DNA of 64,000 nucleotides from Bacteroides propionicigenes (GCF_018390535.1 NZ_JAHBBW010000006.1:124001-188000), one strand, 5' to 3'. Shown: positions 55,455-64,000, numbered from the stretch's first letter. The notes: generated from the letters alone by a model not told the origin. Program-made: numbers and translations.

Positions 55455-55808
55455 TTAACCGTTAACTCTTTTTTCTTTAATTCTTGCTTTCTTACCGGTA
55501 AGAGCACGCAGATAGTACAATTTAGCGCGACGAACTTTACCCACTTTGTTCACTTCGATGCTGTCGATAGCCGGTGATTCAATCGGGAAAATACGTTCTA
55601 CACCTACGGTACCAGACATTTTACGTACAGTAAAACGCTTCTTGTCTCCATGTCCTGCAATCTTGATAACAACGCCACGGTACAACTGTACACGTTCTTT
55701 GTTACCTTCGACGATACGATATGCTACTGTAACAGTGTCACCTGCCTTGAAGCTCGGGTGTTGTTTGCCGGTAGCAAATGCTTCTTCTGCAATTTTAATT
55801 AAATCCAT
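55455..55808 (-). CDS. rplS: 50S ribosomal protein L19
   Basis: A 117-residue ribosomal protein of normal length. The diagnostic L19 pattern is seen in [35 protein letters not shown] and [18 protein letters not shown], ending in [18 protein letters not shown]. It sits at the interface between ribosomal subunits. It is a single gene with a terminator at 55396 and a promoter at 55898, giving a leader of roughly 85 bases, long for this region. Confidence 0.97.
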   Translation of the reverse strand: MDLIKIAEEAFATGKQHPSFKAGDTVTVAYRIVEGNKERVQLYRGVVIKIAGHGDKKRFTVRKMSGTVGVERIFPIESPAIDSIEVNKVGKVRRAKLYYLRALTGKKARIKEKRVNG

Positions 55809-55897
55809 TGTTCTTATTATTAAATTGTTTGATCGTTACAACGCAACATACCAGGCTTCTCACTCAGTGTCCTGACAGCGATTGCGCGAAAGCGGTG

Positions 55898-55928
55898 CAA
55901 AGGTAGAGTTTTTCTTTTGATTGACAAA
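55898..55928 (-). promoter_or_regulatory. rplS promoter
   Basis: On the minus strand TTTG (55925-55928), a 19-base spacer, and TACCTTTG (55898-55905): a full Bacteroides housekeeping promoter. The leader that follows has complementary words (CGCAA near its 5' end and TTGCG further on) that could form a regulatory structure. Confidence 0.75.
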
Positions 55929-55948
55929 GGGATGTGAGTTTTTCTTTC

Positions 55949-55956
55949 TATATTTG
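55949..55956 (+). promoter_or_regulatory. -7 promoter box of the 5'-nucleotidase/GH3 operon
   Basis: TATATTTG is an exact TAnnTTTG box, 23 bases before the start at 55979. It is divergent from the rplS promoter, with the two upstream regions overlapping. Confidence 0.6.
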
Positions 55957-55978
55957 TAGCAATTTAAAACGAACAAAT

Positions 55979-56749
55979 ATGAAGAAAGGTTATTTGAAAT
56001 TCGTTTCCGGACTGGCATTGGCAGTGATGTTTTCGTTTACATCTTGTCATTCGGCTTATGAAGTGACGAAAGTGGAGGGACGTATGCATCCGATGGATTC
56101 TACGTATGATGTAAATTCTGATGCGGAAGCCGTGGCATTGCTCGCTCCCTATAAAGCGAAGATAGACAGCATGATGTACCGGGTGGTAGGCACAGCCGAG
56201 ATGTCTATGGACAGAGGCGCTCCCGAAAGTCCCCTCTCCAATCTGGTGGCCGATGTGCTGCGCGGGGCGGCTGTGCAGGTACTTGGAAAATCTGCCGACA
56301 TGGGGCTCGTAAATATGGGCGGTCTGCGTAATATGCTTACGGAAGGTCCGATTACTTGCGGTAATATCTACGAAATATTGCCGTTTGAGAATTCACTTTG
56401 TGTGCTGACTTTGAAAGGCGCTCATCTGAATCGTCTGTTCGAGAATATAGCGGCCCGCGGGGGCGAAGGAGTCAGCGGCGTGCAGTTGCAGATTACTAAA
56501 GACGGAAAGCTGCTGCGGGCCACCGTAGCCGGTAAGCCGGTTGTTGATGACAAACTGTACACCGTTGCCACTATCGATTATCTGGCCGACGGCAACAACG
56601 GTATGACTGCCTTGATTCAGGCGGAGAAGAGAGAGTGTCCTTCGGGTGCCACTTTGCGCGGGCTGTTTATGGACTATGTGGAACGACAGACTGTGGCGGG
56701 TAAGAAGATTACTTCGCGCATGGAAGGAAGAGTTGCTGTGGAAGATTAA
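55979..56749 (+). CDS. 5'-nucleotidase C-terminal domain lipoprotein
   Basis: A 256-residue lipoprotein; the start at 55979 gives a lipobox at Cys23 (FSFTSCHS). The sequence matches only the C-terminal substrate-binding domain of the UshA/5'-nucleotidase family: ESPLSNLVADVLRGAA, GLVNMGGLRNML, GPITCGNIYEILPFENSLCVL, and YTVATIDYLADGNNGM. The metallophosphatase half is encoded separately by the next gene, 29 bases downstream. The pair probably act together at the membrane or periplasm to hydrolyse nucleotides or similar phosphate esters. Confidence 0.92.
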   Translation: MKKGYLKFVSGLALAVMFSFTSCHSAYEVTKVEGRMHPMDSTYDVNSDAEAVALLAPYKAKIDSMMYRVVGTAEMSMDRGAPESPLSNLVADVLRGAAVQVLGKSADMGLVNMGGLRNMLTEGPITCGNIYEILPFENSLCVLTLKGAHLNRLFENIAARGGEGVSGVQLQITKDGKLLRATVAGKPVVDDKLYTVATIDYLADGNNGMTALIQAEKRECPSGATLRGLFMDYVERQTVAGKKITSRMEGRVAVED

Positions 56750-56778
56750 GAACCGAAAACTAAAAAAAAGAAAATCTG

Positions 56779-57624
56779 ATGAAACGTATATCTATATTTT
56801 GCTTGCTGGTATTTTACATATTGTTGACGGCATCGGCACAACAGGGCAAACAATTGGCCATTTTGCACACAAGTGATACTCATAGCCGTATCGAACCGAT
56901 TGATCCGCATGCTGCCGACCCGTATGCCGATATGGGCGGTGTGGTGCGCCGCACCACTTTCTTGAAAGAATTTCGTACGAAGAATCCGGATGCCCTGCTC
57001 TTCGATTGCGGTGATATTTCACAGGGTACACCGTACTATAATCTTTTCCGGGGTGAGGTGGAAATCAAGATGATGAACCTCATGGGCTATGATGCCATGA
57101 CTATCGGTAATCATGAATTTGATTTCGGACTGGAGAATATGGCGCGTTTGTTCCGTATGGCAGACTTTCCGGTGGTATGTGCCAATTATAACGTTGCCGG
57201 AACTGTTCTTGAGGGACTGGTGAAACCTTATGTTGTATTGAATCGCAGTGGCGTGAACATCGGAGTGTTTGGGCTGAGTCCTCAAATGGAGGGGCTGGTG
57301 CAGGCCGATAAGTGCGAGGGCATCGTGTACAAGGACCCGATTGCTGTGGCGCAGGAAGTTACGGACTTGCTGCGAACCAAGGAGGGATGCGATGTAGTAA
57401 TCTGCCTTTCTCATCTTGGATTCCGAATTAAGAATGAAGTCTGCGATGAAAAGCTGGCGGCGGAAACCAAAGGCATCGACGTAATTCTGGGTGGGCACTC
57501 TCACACTTTCATGGAGAAACCGGCGTTTTACTTGAATGCCGAGGGGAAGAATGTTTCGGTATTGCACACCGGAAAGAGTGGAATTTTTGTAGGAGAACTG
57601 GATTTGACATTGACTAAAGAGTGA
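56779..57624 (+). CDS. 5'-nucleotidase metallophosphatase-domain protein
   Basis: A 281-residue exported protein with signal peptide (about 1-19). It is the calcineurin-like N-terminal half of a 5'-nucleotidase, with metal-binding motifs LAILHTSDTHSR, LFDCGDISQGT, IGNHEFDFG, and LGGHSHTF. It complements the separate C-terminal domain encoded just upstream, which is in reverse order compared with the domains of a fused enzyme. It is followed three bases later by the GH3 fusion gene. Confidence 0.93.
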   Translation: MKRISIFCLLVFYILLTASAQQGKQLAILHTSDTHSRIEPIDPHAADPYADMGGVVRRTTFLKEFRTKNPDALLFDCGDISQGTPYYNLFRGEVEIKMMNLMGYDAMTIGNHEFDFGLENMARLFRMADFPVVCANYNVAGTVLEGLVKPYVVLNRSGVNIGVFGLSPQMEGLVQADKCEGIVYKDPIAVAQEVTDLLRTKEGCDVVICLSHLGFRIKNEVCDEKLAAETKGIDVILGGHSHTFMEKPAFYLNAEGKNVSVLHTGKSGIFVGELDLTLTKE

Positions 57625-57627
57625 TAA

Positions 57628-60600
57628 ATGAAAAGGCTGTTACTGTTTGTTCTTATTATAATGGGATGTTGCGGGCGTTTCGCTTCGGATGCAAAATTAC
57701 GTCCGGCGACACCGGCTGTCGTGCCCCCTGTAGAACCTTTGCTGGTAAAACCGGTGCAGGATGATGTGCGATGCAGGCAGTGGGTAGATTCGGTACTGGA
57801 CAAGTTAAGTCTGAAAGAACGTGTAGGACAGCTTTTTATTTATACAATCGCTCCTTATCAGGATAAGCGTAACAAGGAGTTGCTGCGCAAGGTTGTTGAA
57901 GACTATAAAGTCGGCGGTCTGTTGTTTTCGGGCGGCCTGATGCAGAACCAAGTCATGCTGACGAATGAAGCGCAGCGTATGGCGGATGTTCCTTTGCTGA
58001 TTACCTTTGACGGAGAGTGGGGACTTTCCATGCGCTTGAAGGGTACTCCCGTCTTTCCCAAGAATATGGTGCTGGGCTGTATCCGAAATGACAGTTTGCT
58101 CTACGAATATGGTCGTGAAATGGCAAGGCAGTGCCGTGAACTTGGTGTGCAGGTGAATTTCGCTCCGGTGGCGGATGTTAATATCAATCCGGAGAATCCG
58201 GTTATCAATACTCGCTCGTTCGGTGAAAATCCGGTAAATGTGGCTGATAAGGTTATCGCTTATGCCAAAGGGCTGGAAGACGGAGGGGTACTTTCTGTAT
58301 CCAAGCACTTTCCCGGTCATGGAGATACGGATGTAGATTCACATAATGCACTCCCAACACTGCCTTTCACACGCGAACGCTTGGACAGTGTGGAACTCTA
58401 TCCTTTTAAGAAAGCCATCCAAGAGGGGCTGGGCGGTATTATGGTAGGGCATCTGGAGGTTCCTGCCTTTGAAGAGACAAGCGGAGTGCCTTCCTCTCTT
58501 TCCCGTAGTGTGGTATATGATTTGCTGACGCGTGAGTTGAAATTCCGCGGACTTATATTTACGGATGCCTTGGCCATGAAAGGGGTATCGAATAATGCGT
58601 CGCTGTGTCTGAAAGCACTGAAGGCGGGCAATGACTTGCTGCTCGTTCCCCGCCGTATCAAAGAAGAAGTAGATGCTGTGCTGGCTGCCGTAAAAAGTGG
58701 AGAGCTGACGGAACAGGCAGTGGAGGAAAAGTGCCGTAAGGTATTGACGTATAAATATGCTTTGGGTCTGAATAAGAAGCCGGTGGTTCGTCTTTCGGGT
58801 TTGGGAACACGGATTAATACTCCTTATACGCGCGATTTGATTCATCGTTTGAATATGGCGGCCATCACTGTATTGGGCAATGCAACGGAGGTATTACCGC
58901 TGGATCCGGCTATCGGGGATGTTGCTGTGCTCAATGTCGGCGCAGCTACGGAGATACAGCCTTTTATCAAACAGCTTTCCATGTATACGCATCCGGTGGA
59001 GTTTCAGTTGGGAAAAGATTTGCCGGAAGCGGGACGCAAGGCTTTGAGAGAGAAGCTGTCGAAATATAAACGTATTTTGGTGTGTGTCACCGAACATCGT
59101 CTGGCAGCTTATCAGTCTTTCTTTGCTGAGTTTGCTCCGGAAGTTCCGGTGGTGTATGTGTTCTTTATTCCCGGTAAACAGCTGTTGCAGATACATCGGG
59201 GCATATCGGTTGCCGAAGCTGTGGTATTGGCGCATTCTTCGGGTGATGATGTACAGCGGCAGGCAGCCAAGATACTTTATGCGGATGCTGTGGCGGACGG
59301 CAGGTTATCGGCAAGCATAGGCGGTTTGTTTGCTGCGGGAGAAGGATTGGACTTGAGTCCGCAAACCGAACCTCATTTTGTTCCCGAAGAACATGGTATG
59401 GATTCCCGCTTGTTGGCGCAGATAGATACGATTGCGCGGGAAGGCATACGTGAAGGTGCCTATCCGGGATGTCAGGTGGTGATTCTGAAGGACGGAAAGG
59501 AGATGTATAATAAGGCTTTTGGTACTTATACGTGGAGTACTGCCAAGGATAAGGAGGCTACTCCGGTGACACCGGTGTCTGTATATGATATGGCGTCTTT
59601 AACGAAAACGACGGCTACTTTGCTGGCTGTGATGAAACTCTACGACAAGGGACGCTTGAATCTGACTGACCGTGTGTCCGACTATCTTCCATATCTGCAA
59701 GATACGGATAAACGTGACATAACTGTCAGGGAATTGTTATTCCATCAGTCCGGTTTGCCGTCTACTCTGTTGTTCTATCAAGATGCTATTGATAAAGACA
59801 GTTATGATGGCACGTTGTTTAAGGCACGCCCGGACAAGCTGCATCCTACCCGCATCGGGCGACAGACATGGGCCAATCCCAAATTCCGTTTCCGTCCGGG
59901 GCTGACTTCTAAAGCACGTACGGATGAATGTACTCTACAGGTATGTGACAGCCTTTGGCTGAACAAGTCTTTCAAAAAGGAATATCTCCAAAAAATAGCC
60001 GATACTCCTTTGAAGGATAAACGGTATCGTTATAGTTGTGTGGGCTTTATCCTGTTGCAGCAACTGGTTGAGGCGCGTGCAGGAATGCCTATGGATGAAT
60101 ATCTTGCTCAGGAATTTTATGCTCCTATGGGTTTGCGGCGTACCGGGTATCTGCCGTTGCGCTTCTTGCCTAAAGAAGGAATTGTTCCTTCTTCCGTCGA
60201 CCCTTTCTTGCGGAAAACGATTTTGCAGGGATTTGTGCATGATGAGTCGGCTGCTTTCCAAGGCGGCGTTTCCGGCAATGCCGGATTATTCTCTACGGCG
60301 GAGGAAGTGGCGCAGGTTTATCAGATGTTACTGAATGGCGGTGAATTGAATGGAAAACGTTATTTGAGCAAGGAGACTTGCAGGCTTTTTACGACAACGG
60401 TTGCCAAGAACAGCCGCCGTGGTTTAGGGTTTGACAAGCCGGATGTGCAGAATACGGAGAAGAGTCCTTGTGCCCCTTCAGCTCCGGCATCAGTGTACGG
60501 GCATACAGGCTTTACCGGTACTTGTGCGTGGGTGGACCCTGACAATGGGCTGGTCTATGTCTTTATAAGTAATCGTATTTATCCGGATGCATGGAATACG

Positions 60601-60666
60601 AAATTGCTGAAACTGGATATTCGAGGAAAAATACAGGAGGCAATGTATCAGGCAATATTGAAATAA
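57628..60666 (+). CDS. GH3 (NagZ-like) - serine beta-lactamase-fold fusion
   Basis: A 1012-residue exported protein with an N-terminal signal sequence ending in a Cys-rich lipobox-like stretch (IIMGCCGRF). Residues 45-385 are a GH3 N-acetylhexosaminidase domain with SKHFPGHGDTDVDSH (NagZ-type Asp-His loop at 235-239) and FTDALAMKGV. Residues 400-570 look like a GH3 C-terminal domain. Residues 590-1010 are a class C beta-lactamase/esterase fold: MASLTKTTATL (S657, K660), YSC at 802-804 instead of YxN, and HTG at 959-961. It probably acts on peptidoglycan fragments, with the second domain a peptidase or esterase. It is third in the operon with the split 5'-nucleotidase. Confidence 0.9.
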   Translation: MKRLLLFVLIIMGCCGRFASDAKLRPATPAVVPPVEPLLVKPVQDDVRCRQWVDSVLDKLSLKERVGQLFIYTIAPYQDKRNKELLRKVVEDYKVGGLLFSGGLMQNQVMLTNEAQRMADVPLLITFDGEWGLSMRLKGTPVFPKNMVLGCIRNDSLLYEYGREMARQCRELGVQVNFAPVADVNINPENPVINTRSFGENPVNVADKVIAYAKGLEDGGVLSVSKHFPGHGDTDVDSHNALPTLPFTRERLDSVELYPFKKAIQEGLGGIMVGHLEVPAFEETSGVPSSLSRSVVYDLLTRELKFRGLIFTDALAMKGVSNNASLCLKALKAGNDLLLVPRRIKEEVDAVLAAVKSGELTEQAVEEKCRKVLTYKYALGLNKKPVVRLSGLGTRINTPYTRDLIHRLNMAAITVLGNATEVLPLDPAIGDVAVLNVGAATEIQPFIKQLSMYTHPVEFQLGKDLPEAGRKALREKLSKYKRILVCVTEHRLAAYQSFFAEFAPEVPVVYVFFIPGKQLLQIHRGISVAEAVVLAHSSGDDVQRQAAKILYADAVADGRLSASIGGLFAAGEGLDLSPQTEPHFVPEEHGMDSRLLAQIDTIAREGIREGAYPGCQVVILKDGKEMYNKAFGTYTWSTAKDKEATPVTPVSVYDMASLTKTTATLLAVMKLYDKGRLNLTDRVSDYLPYLQDTDKRDITVRELLFHQSGLPSTLLFYQDAIDKDSYDGTLFKARPDKLHPTRIGRQTWANPKFRFRPGLTSKARTDECTLQVCDSLWLNKSFKKEYLQKIADTPLKDKRYRYSCVGFILLQQLVEARAGMPMDEYLAQEFYAPMGLRRTGYLPLRFLPKEGIVPSSVDPFLRKTILQGFVHDESAAFQGGVSGNAGLFSTAEEVAQVYQMLLNGGELNGKRYLSKETCRLFTTTVAKNSRRGLGFDKPDVQNTEKSPCAPSAPASVYGHTGFTGTCAWVDPDNGLVYVFISNRIYPDAWNTKLLKLDIRGKIQEAMYQAILK

Positions 60667-60691
60667 GGGTAATCATATCCGAATATAAAAG

Positions 60692-60740
60692 AAGAAGGGA
60701 ACGACTGACTTAGAATTGTCAGACGGCCCCTTCTTTTTTT
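60692..60740 (+). terminator. Terminator of the 5'-nucleotidase/GH3 operon
   Basis: AAGAAGGG / CCCTTCTT outer stem with an inner CTGAC / GTCAG stem, followed by a run of seven T residues. Confidence 0.8.
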
Positions 60741-60779
60741 GAAACAATTAATTTACTCTGTTAAGTTTAGGTGTATATG

Positions 60780-61409
60780 TTAGAATGCGATACCGATACG
60801 TAAACCTAAGTTGTTCATTCCGTCTACACTATAAGTGAAGAGGTCTCCTTTGTTCGTTCCGTAGCTATAGTAAGCTGCGAAGTGTAGCCCCGGACCATAA
60901 GCCCATGGGTAAACATTAAATCCGATTTCCGGAGATACGTAGAAACCCCATGTATCTTTATTAGCTTCGAATGCGTTGAAAGTGGACTTCAGTTGTGCAT
61001 ATTGTGCACCGAGTTTTACACCTAAATATGGTTGGAATGCACCGCCGCGGTTCCATGCGTAGCGTGTGGCAAGACCGAAAGGCAATTGGAATGCGGTGTG
61101 TTGCTGGTCGGTATTCAAACTGCCGCTTTCACCAACCGGCAAGGTCTGACGGCCAATGTATTCATGGTTACTATGGTAGGCAAGGAAGCCTCCCAATGCA
61201 AAATTTGATGTCAGGAAGTAACCGCCTTCAAAATTCATACCCCATCCGCTGCCTTTATCAGCAAAGTGGTTGTTTAAGGGGAAGTTGAACTGCCAGTCGA
61301 TGTTGGCATAACCGTTATCGGTCATCTGAGCCTTTGCCGGCATGGCAAAGACAAGGGCGAGGGCGGCAATTGCGAATACCCTCAAAGATATATATTTCAA
61401 TGTTTTCAT
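60780..61409 (-). CDS. Outer-membrane beta-barrel protein
   Basis: A 209-residue exported protein with signal peptide (about 1-27, ending MPAKA). It has alternating strands typical of a small eight-stranded barrel (GWGMNFEGGYFLTSNFALGGFLAYHS; AFQLPFGLATRYAW; FAAYYSYGTNKGD) and ends in the strand GLRIGIAF with a terminal Phe, the outer-membrane insertion signal. No specific function is evident. It lies 60 bases after the DUF4136 gene on the same strand and may be co-transcribed. Confidence 0.82.
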   Translation of the reverse strand: MKTLKYISLRVFAIAALALVFAMPAKAQMTDNGYANIDWQFNFPLNNHFADKGSGWGMNFEGGYFLTSNFALGGFLAYHSNHEYIGRQTLPVGESGSLNTDQQHTAFQLPFGLATRYAWNRGGAFQPYLGVKLGAQYAQLKSTFNAFEANKDTWGFYVSPEIGFNVYPWAYGPGLHFAAYYSYGTNKGDLFTYSVDGMNNLGLRIGIAF

Positions 61410-61469
61410 ACTTGTTCTTGTTTTATAAATTCAACAATAGCTTTTGATAGAATAGGAAAAGCTAACTGC

Positions 61470-62123
61470 TTATCTGGGCTGAGCGGTCATTCTGTTAAGA
61501 TAGGTAGATTGCGTAAAGGATTGGTTTACACCTTCTACAGCCATTTTTGTGTTGAAAGAAGTTGATCCGCTCAATAATCCGCTCATGTAGCTGGTCCACA
61601 GTACAGGGAGTTTTTCTTTCTCACCTTGAGGAGCATCAAGGTTCAGCAATTCGGTGATGAAGGAACCGGTGCTATAAGCATAATTTACAGCATATGGATA
61701 GTACCATCCACCCCAGTTACCCCAGTAAGGAGCATCCCAATAACCCGGGTAGTTCCACCACCATTCGGGACGCCCGTAGTCTGTGAAGTAGTAGGTGCTC
61801 TTTATATAGCTGACTTGCAAACCGAGATCGGCTTCTTGGCGGTTTTCTACGCGAACATAACCGCGGTTGTTCATATTGGTGACGTACGCGCTGAGGATTT
61901 CCTGTGCGCTTTCGTCTTTCCAATATTCGGCGTCTTTACTGTTGCCGATAACGAGGATGCTATCCGGTAAATAGTAAGTTTCGAAAGCTTTGAAATCTGC
62001 TTTCGTGTCATAATTGGTATAAACCAGATACTTGCTGTCCAGCTTATCCATGTCGGGGTCTTTTTCGCAAGATACGAATGCTATTGCGAAGACCGCTAAT
62101 AATAAGGGAATAAATTTCTTCAT
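61470..62123 (-). CDS. DUF4136 lipoprotein
   Basis: A 217-residue lipoprotein; the start at 62123 gives a lipobox with Cys19 (AIAFVSCEKD). An in-frame extension to 62216 would need a non-ATG start and would overlap the promoter. The sequence has the DUF4136 pattern: LVYTNYDTKADFKAFETYYLP, ILSAYVTNMNNRGYVRV and DLGLQVSYI, then an aromatic, Gly-rich middle (GRPEWWWNYPGYWDAPYW). DUF4136 proteins are envelope lipoproteins of unknown function. Confidence 0.87.
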   Translation of the reverse strand: MKKFIPLLLAVFAIAFVSCEKDPDMDKLDSKYLVYTNYDTKADFKAFETYYLPDSILVIGNSKDAEYWKDESAQEILSAYVTNMNNRGYVRVENRQEADLGLQVSYIKSTYYFTDYGRPEWWWNYPGYWDAPYWGNWGGWYYPYAVNYAYSTGSFITELLNLDAPQGEKEKLPVLWTSYMSGLLSGSTSFNTKMAVEGVNQSFTQSTYLNRMTAQPR

Positions 62124-62213
62124 ACTTCTATAATTGTTTAGGTTAAATATAAATTCCTGCCCTGTTGGTACCTTAGGCTTTTGGAGAAAGAACAAGATAA
62201 AAAATAAAAGGTT

Positions 62214-62221
62214 CAAAAATA
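62214..62221 (-). promoter_or_regulatory. -7 promoter box of the DUF4136 gene
   Basis: The minus strand reads TATTTTTG, an exact TAnnTTTG box, about 90 bases before the start codon. It gives a long AT-rich leader. Confidence 0.45.
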
Positions 62222-62252
62222 AATGTGTTAAATGTGCAGCGAACTATAAAGA

Positions 62253-62294
62253 AATAGGGTGATAAATGTATGGTAAATACATCATCACCCTATT
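62253..62294 (-). terminator. Terminator hairpin after the aldo/keto reductase gene
   Basis: AATAGGGTGAT / ATCACCCTATT, a perfect 11-pair outer stem with a further inner ATGTAT/ATACAT pairing. On the minus strand it is followed by TTCTTTAT, a moderate T-tract. Confidence 0.7.
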
Positions 62295-62313
62295 GTGTAC
62301 AGGCTTATCGCAA

Positions 62314-63315
62314 CTATTTTACAATCTGATAAATGCTTTCTAATTCTTCTGCGGAGAAAGTTGTGTTTTCTATCGCTTTCAGATTATCTGCCAACTGTCT
62401 GACGGAACTTGCCCCGATAATAACCGAGGTCACCAAGTCGTCTTTCAGTATCCATGCAAGCGCCATTTCGGCAAGTGTCTGACCGCGATGAAAAGCAAGT
62501 TCATTCAGTGCCTTGATTTTTCTCAGAATTTCTTCTGTCAGTGCTTCTTTTTTAAGGAAACCACCTTTGGCAATCCGCGAGTCTTCAGGGATCCCGTTAA
62601 GGTAGCGGTTGGTAAGCAATCCCTGTGCTAAAGGGGAGAAAGCAATAAAGCCTGTACCGTTTTCTTTAGCTTGTCGCAGAATGCCTTCTTCCTCCGGTTC
62701 GCGATTGAACAGATTGTATCTGCCTTGGTAGAGGAGACAGTGAACATCTCTCTCTTCCAGATATTTATAAGCTAATTCTGCTTTGTCCTTAGGGTATTTG
62801 GAGATACCGATGTAGAGTGCTTTCCCTTGCCGTACAATATCAACCAGTGTTTGAAGTGTTTCTTCAAGAGGAGTATTGGGATCGTAGCGATGGGTATAGA
62901 AGATATCTACATAATCCAAATTCATTCGCTTCAGGCTTTGGTTGAGGCTGCTCATCAAAGACTTTCGGGAACCCCAGTCGCCGTAAGGTCCTGCCCACAT
63001 TTCATGTCCAGCTTTGGTGGAAATGAATAACTCGTCCCGGTAGGGCATAAATGATTTCTTCATAATCATGCCGAATGTTTCTTCAGCCGAACCGCAGGAA
63101 GGACCATAGTTGTTGGCAAGGTCGAAATGGGTAATACCTCGGTCGAATGCGTAATGTGCCATTGCTAAAGAGTTGGAGAATGCATTGACATCACCGAAAT
63201 TGTGCCATAGCCCTAAAGATATTTCAGGGAGCAGAATGCCGCTTTTACCGCAACGACGGTACTTCATATTGCTGTCGTATCTGTCAGGGACTGGAGAATA
63301 GATGGAATTGATCAT
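62314..63315 (-). CDS. Aldo/keto reductase
   Basis: A 333-residue cytoplasmic NADPH-dependent oxidoreductase. The start at 63315 (MINSIYSPVPDRYDSNMKYRRCG) is preferred to 63369, which would place an extra N-terminus over the promoter. The AKR barrel shows in FDLANNYGP (catalytic Tyr), STKAGHEMW (Lys), DIFYTHRYDPNTPLEETL (His), FSPLAQGLLTNRYL and VIIGASSVRQLADNL. It is most like the YghZ-type, which reduce small aldehydes such as glyceraldehyde 3-phosphate or methylglyoxal. It is monocistronic and divergent from the AraC gene at 63511. Confidence 0.92.
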   Translation of the reverse strand: MINSIYSPVPDRYDSNMKYRRCGKSGILLPEISLGLWHNFGDVNAFSNSLAMAHYAFDRGITHFDLANNYGPSCGSAEETFGMIMKKSFMPYRDELFISTKAGHEMWAGPYGDWGSRKSLMSSLNQSLKRMNLDYVDIFYTHRYDPNTPLEETLQTLVDIVRQGKALYIGISKYPKDKAELAYKYLEERDVHCLLYQGRYNLFNREPEEEGILRQAKENGTGFIAFSPLAQGLLTNRYLNGIPEDSRIAKGGFLKKEALTEEILRKIKALNELAFHRGQTLAEMALAWILKDDLVTSVIIGASSVRQLADNLKAIENTTFSAEELESIYQIVK

Positions 63316-63366
63316 ATCTGTAGGTTTTAGTTGAACTTTATTATAAGGTAGTAAAAACTGTGAAAG

Positions 63367-63374
63367 CAAAAGTA
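63367..63374 (-). promoter_or_regulatory. -7 promoter box of the aldo/keto reductase gene
   Basis: The minus strand reads TACTTTTG followed by C, 51 bases before the start at 63315. Confidence 0.5.
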
Positions 63375-63472
63375 AGTAAATTCTTTAAAATACTCTGCGC
63401 TTTTTTGCAATAATAAATTAGTCATTTAAGAGTTAAAATGGATTTTGTAAATATTGGAATGAAAATAATGGC

Positions 63473-63480
63473 TATATTTG
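63473..63480 (+). promoter_or_regulatory. -7 promoter box of the AraC-family gene at 63511
   Basis: TATATTTG followed by C, an exact TAnnTTTG box 30 bases before the ATG. Confidence 0.5.
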
Positions 63481-63510
63481 CAATATGTGATACTTTTTTA
63501 ACTGATTGAA

Positions 63511-64000
63511 ATGGAAAACCCAAACTACATTATGAGGGAGATAACCCCTTTGTCTGAACGTGATTGTTTTTATATTGCAGATCGTCGTAAAACCGAATTT
63601 ACTTATCCTATTCATTGCCATGCCGAATATGAGTTGAATTTTACGGAACATGCTTCCGGAGTGCGTCGGGTAGTCGGTGATTCTGCGGAGGTTATCGGGG
63701 ATTATGATTTAGTGTTGATTACAGGTAAAGAGTTGGAGCATGTGTGGGAGCAACATGAATGTACTTCAAGGGATATCCGAGAAATTACAATTCAGTTTTC
63801 TTCAGATCTCTTCTTTAAAGACTTTATCAATAAAAATCAGTTTGATAGTATTCGCCGGATGTTGGAAAAAGCACAATGTGGTATTAGTTTTCCAATGCAG
63901 GCTATTATGAAAGTCTATAATTGGTTGGATAAGTTGGCTTCTGAAGAACAGGGATTTTATGCGGTAATGAATTTTCTTCGAATACTTTATGAACTATCTC
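63511..64000 (+). CDS. AraC-family regulator, N-terminal part only
   Basis: The first 163 codons of a protein that runs beyond the window. The N-terminal cupin-like domain is visible: FTYPIHCHAEYELNFTEHA (about 30-48, metal-site-like His residues), VIGDYDLVLITGKELEHVWEQ and EITIQFSSDLFFKDFI. This is the sensor half of AraC-type regulators of Bacteroides, with the DNA-binding half expected after position 64000. It is divergent from the aldo/keto reductase, which it may control (inference). It is not closely similar to the rhaR-like gene at 29478. Confidence 0.82.
   Translation, partial: MENPNYIMREITPLSERDCFYIADRRKTEFTYPIHCHAEYELNFTEHASGVRRVVGDSAEVIGDYDLVLITGKELEHVWEQHECTSRDIREITIQFSSDLFFKDFINKNQFDSIRRMLEKAQCGISFPMQAIMKVYNWLDKLASEEQGFYAVMNFLRILYELS

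Overview
The window is from a Bacteroides-type genome (Bacteroidota). Evidence for this: a SusC/SusD pair, promoters with the Bacteroides -7 box TAnnTTTG instead of a sigma70 -10 box, many lipoproteins with Bacteroides-like lipoboxes, densely packed carbohydrate-active enzymes, and a rhamnose cluster in the kinase, isomerase, permease, aldolase, oxidoreductase order known from B. thetaiotaomicron. The species cannot be fixed from the sequence alone. I see no insertion sequence, phage gene, CRISPR array or rRNA.

Positions 1-44807 are a polysaccharide utilisation region for pectin, best explained as rhamnogalacturonan-I (RG-I) and its side chains. A leftward operon runs CE12 esterase, GH2, GH28, GH115 (cut by the window edge). 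Rightward and leftward from the centre are a double-CE12 esterase, a GH43-GH2 fusion, then an esterase-GH105 fusion, GH106, PL11 lyase and GH28 in one tight run. Next come rhaK, rhaI, rhaT, rhaD and fucO, a GH105 gene, and an AraC-family regulator (rhaR-like). After a 557-base gene-free stretch with a 100-base palindrome come susC, susD, a PL1-like lyase, an unassigned six-hairpin-type lipoprotein, a DUF4450-type protein and a GH140-like enzyme. As a system: SusC/D import RG-I pieces, PL11, GH28, GH105 and GH106 take the backbone apart, CE12/SASA esterases deacetylate, and GH2, GH43 and GH115 trim side chains. The released L-rhamnose enters via RhaT and becomes DHAP and lactaldehyde, which is reduced to propanediol.

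The most notable signal is a shared operator-like arrangement: a CAAA half-site placed exactly 34 bases before the first T of the -7 box at four promoters (esterase-GH105 at 13247, rhaK, susC and the lipoprotein at 37625). In three of them a second half-site lies 21 bases further upstream. This is the geometry of an AraC-type activator, so the rhaR-like protein may control both rhamnose catabolism and the PUL.

Positions 44829-64000 are ordinary chromosomal genes: tRNA-Pro and tRNA-Phe, malate dehydrogenase, a CvfB-like S1 protein, a His/Tyr-rich exported protein, a five-gene MacAB/TolC-type export operon, a ROK glucokinase, ribosomal protein L19, a two-gene split 5'-nucleotidase followed by a GH3/beta-lactamase-fold fusion, a beta-barrel protein, a DUF4136 lipoprotein, an aldo/keto reductase and the start of another AraC-family regulator. 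A 22-base repeat array (four direct, four inverted) lies between glucokinase and L19.
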